Under the pieces are notes generated by a model that ran no database searches, was not told the origin of the DNA, and worked only from the letters and a program-made list of their open reading frames with translations. Below, piece by piece: positions 56,401 through 64,000 of a DNA stretch of 64,000 bases (its first letter is position 1; each line of letters starts with the position of its first letter). The DNA comes from Cristatella mucedo (lineage: Eukaryota; Bryozoa; Phylactolaemata; Cristatellidae), in contig WPIO01000016.1 in NCBI GenBank assembly GCA_009760855.2, forward strand, positions 250,001 through 314,000. Direction: 5' to 3'. The translations under genes were made by a program, and so were the position numbers.

Positions 56401-57250
56401 TACGGCCCACGTGTTACCTTGCAATGCCATTATCTCGACATCGGGCGCGCTAGTCCCAGCGAGTTCCGGCAGTCAGGCAGTGGCTCGGTCGGTGCTGAAT
56501 TGCTCGAATGGAAAGTGCTCCCAGTGACGCCGCAGCCTGATTGCAGCACAGAGCGCCGATGCGAGGTGGACGTCTACCTGCCGTTGAAAGAAGGCTTAGC
56601 TCAATAAGATTAGGTGATGAGGCCGCGTGCTGACACGCATATGCACTGGGTCTGCCGCCACCTGCAGGCAATTCTGGCAGAGAGGCTTTGCGTGCATTGC
56701 GCTGCCTCGGTTTGTCACCTATCTCGCGAAGCTGTGCCTGCTTGATCGGCCGAGTGACATCCGGGCTAAGACGCACGGTAGCAACCGACTTGCCACACAG
56801 CATCAGCTTTGCTCTTGAATCGGTTAGGCAAGTTTGACAACAGGACAGCATCTTCCGACGACTCGAAAGGCCTTGATCGGTTCCGCTGACTACCCAAAAT
56901 ACCAATTTCTCAACAACAAAAAAGACCTGTAAACGTAAGGTTCTGACGTAAGAAGAACTCGTGGAAGTTTGATCGCCTTCACTATGCATATTCAATATCA
57001 GTTGGTGGTGGCACTGAGTGAACAAGCATGGCTGTTTTCATAAATGCTCTAAGAGAGTTTGGCATTGGCTCGTGAATTGGGTCGTCGTCTGGCAGGCAAC
57101 TTGACCCACCGAGGGAGTCAGAAGTGACCATTAAGGATAGAGGCATTTAAAAGACAAGTCAGCGTGTCAGCAAGCTGCTGCCACCGTGGCAGCATCCACG
57201 TCATGTCTAGATAGACTACGTATCCAGATTGCCACTGAGAAACGAGGCAG
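56400..57250. other. Intergenic, nothing recognised
   Basis: A 191-codon minus frame at 56450-57025 has no recognisable motif and is probably chance. Confidence 0.4.
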
Positions 57251-57257
57251 TTCAATA

Positions 57258-58260
57258 ATTAATAATACATTTAATATAGCACCCTCGGAGGACTAAATCT
57301 CTTTCTAGGCGCTTTACATTTGCTGGAAAGTAAGATCGCGATCGAATGAATGAAAGCACGATCGAATAGTTAGTGGCGGCATGCTCAATGACAACAAGCA
57401 TAACATGGTTAGGGGTGACATGCACAGGGTCAGCATGCAAGTTTAGTTAGTGGCAGCATGCACAGTGTCAGCACGCATGATAACTATAATACACTTGATA
57501 AAGCGCCCTCAGAGTACTCAATCTCTTTCTAGGCGCTTTACATTTGCTGCAAAGGAAACACGATCGAGTAGCGAGTGGTATCATGATTGATAAACCACAT
57601 GAATAATATGGTTAGGGTGACATGCACAGCGTCAGCATTCAAATGTGGATAGTGGTAGCATGCAACAGTGTCAGCATGCATAAGCACATAAAGGACGAAT
57701 CACAGGGACCCACTAAATGCTGTTCTAAATAGGTGTGTTTTCAAGTTCTTTTTAAATATGGTCAAGTCGGGGGATGTTGTGACGGAAATCGGGAGTGAGT
57801 TCCAGGCTTTGGGAGCATACGAACTAGGGTCACGGTCTCCAAAGGATTTGAGGTTTGTACGAGGTATTGGTAGACTTAGATTCCGAAAAGCGAATGGTAC
57901 GATGCTTGGCCTGATGGGGTAGTATGTCGGAGAGGTAGATAGATAGTAGATCTGAGGCTGGAACCAAAGAATGAAGGGACCTAAAAGTGAGCGACGAAAC
58001 CTTGAAGTCAATCCGTTGCTTGACTGGTAGCCAGTGCAGGTCGGCAAGAAGTGGTGGGATGTGGCAACTGCGACGTCCACGACAGACAAGCTTAGCTGCA
58101 GAGTTTGCATAAGCACATAAAGGACGAATCACAGGGACACACTAAATGCTGGGATAAATAGATGTGATTTTAGTTTGTATTTAAGTGCAGATAAGTCAGG
58201 AGACGTCATGCCACGAGTCGGGAGTGAGTTCCGTTCAAGTGAGGGAGCTCTGAAGCAAGT
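57258..58260 (-). mobile_element. Cluster of three LINE-A fragments
   Basis: 57258-57478 is a 3' end. 57487-58105 is a second copy with ORF2 text (CRGRRSCHIPPLLADLHWLP, DPSSYAPKAWNSLP, FKKNLKTHLFRTA). 58106-58240 repeats the ACAAAGGACGAATCACAGGG-type ORF2 end in decayed form. All are on the minus strand, like a pile-up of insertions. Confidence 0.85.
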
Positions 58261-58539
58261 GCCCCTTAGATAGATAGACTTTCATCAGCAGTGAAGACAG
58301 ATGAAGCCGAGCACTGATGAGCCGATGCTAGCTGGTACGAGTACGATGCACAATGCATGCATGCTGGTTGACGAAGGGAATCTCCAACAGTGATCATGGC
58401 TTAATCGCTACAAGCAAAGAAGCATTACAGATGTGCTGCAATCAAAATTACAAGTACATACATAAGGGCAGCAAAGCTAGAATGCATACATCACATCCCA
58501 CCATGAATCCTCTAAGTTTCTTCTCGCAGATCTTTATGG

Positions 58540-59115
58540 CATTGTAACACGTCTACGGACGGTGCAAAGCTCGGCAGCTGCGCAGAGTTTATCGTGAGCA
58601 TTTCAGCTGCTGCCGAGTTACACTGCTTGTCTCCATTCTGAACTGGCTCCCCCATCTGCAGTTCGTCGATTTCCATTATCTGCCACTTCCTTGTACGTCC
58701 ATTCGCTGTCTTTGTCCGACTCGTCAAAACATTCCTCAGGCTTCTATGCTCGTCAAGCCGTCTGCGTCTATTTGACTCGGGTCGTTGTGCCGGGCTCCTA
58801 ACCTCTAACCCCAATCTCTCGAGTCCTTCGGAGCCGATGCCTCTAATTCTATACCCCTCAGGCTTGGGACTCTCGACCTGCTGACAGCGCGACATCCCTT
58901 GACTTAACGACATTTCATGTGAAACTAAAAAACCCACCTCTTAAAATTTGCTCTGACCATGTGAATCTTGACCACGTGAACCGTCCTTAATAAAAGTGGG
59001 TGCTGCCATAGTGAAAGTTATTAACACAAATCAGCTTCTGTGCTTCTTTTCAGCCCATTTGAAGTGCTACGAAAGACCTTTTGAATTTTCTTAGGGTGCT
59101 ATACAGAGACAGGCA
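58540..59115 (+). mobile_element. Ancient LINE-like fragment
   Basis: The + strand text CGGTGCAAAGCTCGGCAGCT, then CTGAACTGGCTCCCCCATCT, and a later TTTTGAATTTTCTTAGGGTGC keep the LINE-A order (VQNSAARLV, LHWLPV, terminal block) at low identity. Confidence 0.5.
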
Positions 59116-59131
59116 GAGACCTTTTAAATAT

Positions 59132-59270
59132 AAATATAATTCATTTATATAGCGCCCCAAGAGAACTTAATCTCTATTCAGGCGCTTCACATATGCCTCG
59201 GGGCTCGAGCCCACGACCCCAGTCAGACCGTGGTCGGAGCGAGCACCTTAACCGCTGGACCAAACCAGCT
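59132..59270 (-). mobile_element. SINE S2 copy, best preserved
   Basis: ATTCATTTATATAGCGCCCC, AACTTAATCTCTATTCAGGC, GGGGCTCGAGCCCACGACC, then CCGCTGGACCAAACCAGCTC. It is very close to the copy at 24971-25103. Confidence 0.9.
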
Positions 59271-59279
59271 CGGCATTAA

Positions 59280-60950
59280 CCTTTAGTGCAGTGTCTCAAG
59301 TCTCATAGACATGGCAGGCCTTTTGAAAATGTCCGTCGAGTGGTTGTGTCTGCTGGAATCGTGCATATCCAGCTGGCCTAGAATGAGAATTCGCTCTCTT
59401 GGGTGCCACTTAAATGATTTGTTATTGTTATAATTAAGCCAGATCGCTCCCTGGTAGCTCTCATTGGACTAGTGGTGGCCACGCCTGCCAGGCTTTTATG
59501 CAGGGGGGCTAAAGGCTCGACAGAGATACAGGTTCATTCGGCCGTGTGATGCCACCCGTGCTAGTGAGTCCCATGCTAGAGCAATCAGGAGGCAGGGCCT
59601 GGCAATTCTAAAGCAGCGTTTATGCATTCAATCTTGCTTCTTGTGTCTTCTTCCTTGGGTCTTCCTTCGTGTAGAAAGTTTACACGGTCAGCTTTCCTTA
59701 AGTCTTGCTTTCTACTTTATCCACTCCTAGAGTGATCGTGGGAAAATTGCTTTTGTTAGGGAGCCTAGATGATGGCCGCCCTCTTTAGATGCACTTACCT
59801 GTGAATCTTAATCTTCCACGTCCACGACGATCCACGCTTTTTCTCCAGCCTCCTCGTGATCTGATTCCTGTAGGAAGAGCTCGAAGTGTCCTACAGACAG
59901 AGACGAGAGAGAGACGAGAGAGAGAAAGAGAGAGAGAGACGGTATCGATGTCGGTCAAGTCATACACCGTGCTTTTCAATGCACCGATGAAGTCTTGCCT
60001 CGGTCAAGAGCCAGAACCGCCCTCGGCTTCTCAGTCAGCGTTCAGTCATCCATCCACAATCTTGGACCGTCCCCTCCCACCAGTCTTGGTAGAGCATGAC
60101 TGGACCAGGACAAAAGCTACAAGACTGACCCCCCCCCCCTCCGGCAACTGCAGCAGCTTTAAGCCACCGGCTGCGGTTATCACCCAGCAGGTCGTAGCTG
60201 TTTAGCAGCCTACAGAGCTAGTTAAACTGCCCCATTAGCCCCCTCCAATGAGGGCATGGTGGGTATTGCATCTGACGTGGCTGCATTTGCTGATGGCTAC
60301 TGAAGATCAGCTCTGACACGTGCGGTTTGTTTTTAAGCAATTTCGGTACGGCTGCGGTCTGATTGTTTGCTGCGACTGAGGCTGCCTGCTGCTTGCTGCC
60401 AATGTGCACCGATGCTCTCAGTCTTGTGAGTCCAAATAACCATAGATAGTTGCCTTAAAAAGGCCACCTGGTATTTGCATCGTCGGTCCTGCCAAGAAGA
60501 AGGCAGGGCCGCTCGGTAAGGCATCCGTCGGCTTCGCTCTGCTGCTGATGCAGCTGCTGCCGCGTCCTGCCCTGTCCTGTATTCGCTTCGTCGTCGGGCT
60601 GTCGGTCGTCGGCTGCCAGGTGCTGCCCTGAAAGTCGTCTGCTGCCGGTGCTGCCCTTTGCCGTGAAGCCTGCCTCCTGCTGGTCGGCAGCCGGACCGGA
60701 CGTCCTTGCTGCTGAGCCAGGCCGAGCAGAGGGCAGAGGGTCCTCTTGCTAATGAGTGCCACCTTTCATCGCCTAATCTTATTGAGCTAAGCCTTCTTTC
60801 AACGGCAGGTAGAACAGCAGGTAGGCCACCTCATCATGACCACCAGCCATCAGGCACCAGCTAACCATTCAGCCTGGCTTCTGGTTTCATTACAAAACCG
60901 CCTGCGTCGTCAGTGTGCATCGACCAGAGCGGCTGCTACCTACAGCTGCC
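59280..60950. other. Intergenic, no gene recognised
   Basis: A short (GA)n lies at 59903-59940 and a C9 run at about 60131. GC-rich CTGCTGC-type low-complexity text fills 60540-60670. No coding match. Confidence 0.45.
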
Positions 60951-60955
60951 CTGTG

Positions 60956-61081
<126 letters not shown>

Positions 61082-61680
61082 TGCCACTGCTGCTGCTGCA
61101 ATCTTAAATCCTCAAAGACCGAAAGAAGGAGGAGGCCTGAAGAAGGGGGGAGCTGACCGTGATGCAATCCCCGATGTAGCCAATCGAGTGGCCATTGTGA
61201 AGGAGTGCTGAACTCGTCACGTGCCGATCGGCAAATTTGTAGAGCTAGAACCACTTGTACTCGAATAAAAGACAGAATCACGGGTACATCACAGATACTG
61301 CTGCATCGTACAACATGCCTCCTGTAACCACCTGTAAGCAGTGGAGGATCGAACTCTGAGGACTTCGAGCAAAGCTGCTCATACACATACTCATATACAT
61401 ACATACTCATATACATACATACATGCTCATATACAGGAAGGAGCATTATACTGGTGGGTGAATGCTGCTGTCTGCTAAGCGGCCTGGCGATTTTAACTTT
61501 AGTAGACTGCTGCTCTCGTGGAATGAGAGGCAAGTTTAAAATTAGGTACAAGAAAGCGACTAGGGGCAGCGTTTGCGAGAAATAGTGTGAGTGCTCATTC
61601 ACTGCACGTCAATGCTCACACAAGCCGACGCATGCAGAGGCGGAGGTGGAGGCAGCGCTCCAGATCGAGGCTCATTGTTC

Positions 61681-61689
<9 letters not shown>

Positions 61690-61738
<49 letters not shown>

Positions 61739-61927
61739 CTCTCTCTCTCACTCTCTCAATCTCTCTATCTCTCCCTCTCTCTCTCTCCCTCTCTCAATCT
61801 CTCTCTCAATCTCTCTCTCTCTCAATCTCTCTCAATCTCTCTCTCTCAATCTCTCTCTCTCTTCCTCTCTCTCTCTCTCTCTCTCTCTCCCTCTCTCTCT
61901 CTCTCTCTCCCTCTCTCTCTCTCTCTC
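61690..61927. repeat. (CT)n microsatellite with CAAT interruptions
   Basis: CT runs broken by TCAATCTC at intervals, about 240 bp. Confidence 0.97.
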
Positions 61928-62277
61928 CGTGCATCCTGCTGGGCTGTGCTCATCTGTGCTGTCTCTGAAAGCTACAGTCGACATGTTGGCCTTGCTGTCG
62001 GCTATTCGGCTTTCGGCTATTGTCTCCCACTGAAGTCTTCCTCCCTGTATCCGTTCGAATCTCCGAATCTGTTTGGTCCCGGGGCACAGGGGCGTGCAAG
62101 GGCACACCGAGGTCGTGGGCTCGAGGCCTGCTGCTTATGCCCGTGGATAGCGAATTAAGTTCGCTGTGGGTGCCATACAAAAGAAATATATTTTCCTTTA
62201 TCTCGCCAGAATCTGGAATCGTCCGTCGGAATCCCAGCGTCCAGACGGTGAAAATAATAATAATAAGAATAACAATA

Positions 62278-62587
62278 TCCCCCTTGACGACATTTAAAAG
62301 GAACTTAAAAACACACCTATTTAGGACAGCATTTATTGGGTCCCTGTGATTCGTCCTTGATGAGCTTTTGCGTGCTGACACTGTGAATGCTGCCACTAAC
62401 CACATTTGCATGCTGACCCTGTGCATGTCACCCCTAACCATCTTATTCATTTCGTTTGTTTTTCAAGCATGATTTTACTTACTATTCTATTGCATATCAC
62501 TTTGCAATAAATGTAAAGCGCCTAGAAAGAGATTAAGTTCTCTGAGGGCGCTTTATCAAGTGCAATATTATTGTTATTATTATTATA
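62278..62587 (+). mobile_element. LINE-A 3' end
   Basis: GACGACATTTAAAAGGAACT, FRTAFIGSL ORF2 end, 3' UTR, AGAAAGAGATTAAGTTCTCT and the TTA tail. It is followed by a 29-bp duplication around TATTATAGGGACAAGAGAAG at 62582-62636. Confidence 0.92.
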
Positions 62588-62761
62588 GGGACAAGAGAAG
62601 AGACATAGATATTATTATAGGGACAAGAGAAGAGGGCATAGACTGCCTTTCAATGTTCTCACGGCATCCCAAGATATCAAGCTCTGCAGCTACACATTAA
62701 GTTCTGTTCTCGAGTTACTGACTCCTCTCACTTTCTCTTCTTCTCTCCGTCCATCCTCTCT

Positions 62762-62925
62762 CCGGTTTAGCCCAGTGATTAAGGTGCTTGCTTCGACCAA
62801 GGTAAAGGTTAATGTACTACGACCGACACGATGACGTCGTGGCGCTCTAGCTCCTCGTGGCATATGTGAACCTCCTGAATAGAGATTAACCTCTCTTTGG
62901 GCACTATGTAAATGAATTATATTTA
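62762..62925 (+). mobile_element. SINE S2 copy, diverged
   Basis: GGTTTAGCCCAGTGATTAAGG head, GGCATATGTGAACCTCCTG, AATAGAGATTAACCTCTCTT, then TATGTAAATGAATTATATT. Confidence 0.75.
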
Positions 62926-63098
62926 TTTCATTTATGTTTCCCTTTTTATTTCCGGACAACTGTCATGACGAGCACTTATCGCCGATGATAACCCTGCCAA
63001 CTTTGTCTCAAGTGACCTTCAAGCTTGTCTTTCGAGGCTCCCCTGGAGTTGTCTCTCCCCTGATCTCCATATGAGGCTCCCCTGGAGTTGTCTCCCAC

Positions 63099-63225
<127 letters not shown>

Positions 63226-63229
63226 TGCG

Positions 63230-63855
63230 TGCGTGCGTCATATCTCATTCTCTCTATTTTCTCTACTCTTTTTCCTCAGCTCCTAGAAATTAGTTAGAAG
63301 AAAGTCGTGCAGTCTTCTTGTCCAGGTAGCTGCTGGAACCAGGCTGTGTAGTGCTGTGTAGCGGTATTTCTGCTGCCACCTCTGTTGCCAATGTCACCAC
63401 TGCTGTCATTGCCCACGAGGCTGCCACCTTGTGCTGCAGCTGCTGCCTTGCCGAACCAGTTTCCTTCACGCCGTAGGTAAAGTGCCTAGGAAGTGATGCA
63501 GTTACCTATGAAGGTGCTAGGCGAATAAATGAATCCTATTATTATCATCGCGGGTGGCTGCTACTGCTGATCGCGTATTCACCACAGGGTCGAATACTCG
63601 AGGCGTCGAATGCAAATGGAATCACTCGTGAGCAAACAAGCAGCAGCACTTTTACTCGGCGACTCCTGCCAGCCAGTGGCTGGCAGGCAAAAGTTGGCCG
63701 ACTCTGGCAGTCGATGCTAGGCAACTCTGCGGCTGTGTTTTAGTGCTGTGAGGCAACTTGTGTTCGGCAGCTGTAGGCTTACCATTTTAAATAGCAATGC
63801 CAACTCCAGCCGAGCCGAGCACTCTTTAACCGGAAATGCTCGCTAAGTCAGATCG
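63230..63855. other. Intergenic, nothing firm
   Basis: A decayed LINE-A-like tail (AAAGTGCCTAGGAAGTGATG) at 63478-63530. A + strand frame before it (TSVANVTTAVIAHEAATL) is unrecognised. Confidence 0.4.
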
Positions 63856-63859
63856 AGGG

Positions 63860-64000
63860 CTGTTTGTACTCGCACGGCCATGTTTGTTTTGGGGGCCTGG
63901 ATTCACTTCCGGAGGAAGAAAAAGAAGAAGATCGGCTTTGATCTGCCGCCTCGTCATCCTCGCCATCCTGGTGCCGCCATCTGGGAGCGAAGCTCTCTCG
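63860..64000 (+). promoter_or_regulatory. Possible promoter / first exon at the window edge
   Basis: CACTTCCGG at 63904-63912 is an ETS/GABP-like site. GCCATCCTGG and GCCGCCATCTGGG downstream are YY1-like. An open frame from ATG at 63882 (HFRRKKKKKIGFD) runs off the end. This combination is common at housekeeping promoters, but nothing here proves transcription. Confidence 0.3.

Overview
The window is animal nuclear DNA, most likely from an invertebrate. The genes are split into short exons with GT-AG introns of up to 4.9 kb. CpG-rich promoter-like stretches alternate with introns full of non-LTR retrotransposon (LINE) ends, tRNA-derived SINEs, long (CT)n, (CA)n and (TA)n tracts and one Tc1-type transposase relic. 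There is no operon structure, CRISPR array or rRNA. I cannot name the species from the sequence.

Two protein-coding genes can be supported, both on the + strand. (1) Three exons at 9937-15960 encode the C-terminal 121 residues of a small, very basic protein matching the metazoan C11orf98 family. Its first coding exon was not found. (2) A complete gene for cytosolic non-specific dipeptidase (CNDP2 type, peptidase family M20) has 14 coding exons from 21461 to 56020. These join in frame to 476 residues with every metal ligand and catalytic residue in place. Several of its exons are tiny (35, 75, 74 and 45 bp) and were found by splice sites, reading phase and protein motifs.

Layout: 1-6.1 kb holds GC-rich DNA with promoter-like motifs, a 39-bp perfect palindrome and a (CT)n tract. 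6.1-9.9 kb is repeat-rich. 9.9-16.5 kb is the C11orf98-like gene, with a 1.7 kb reverse-oriented LINE in one intron. 16.5-21.2 kb is intergenic with SINEs and a 1.1 kb LINE fragment. 21.2-22.2 kb is the CpG-rich first exon and promoter region of the dipeptidase gene. 22.2-56.0 kb is the rest of that gene, with mostly transposon-derived introns. 56.0-64.0 kb is its probable 3' UTR, then intergenic repeats and a possible promoter at the extreme right edge.

Five interspersed repeat families recur: LINE-A and LINE-B (CR1/L2-like 3' ends), SINE S1 and S2 (tRNA-derived), and an unclassified family U of about 330 bp. A shorter repeat V is present twice. SINE S2 shares its 3' tail with LINE-A, which suggests that LINE-A mobilises it. 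I see no evidence of a new multi-gene system. The most useful results are the two reconstructed genes, the S2/LINE-A tail sharing, the uncatalogued U and V repeats, and several clean inverted or tandem repeats.
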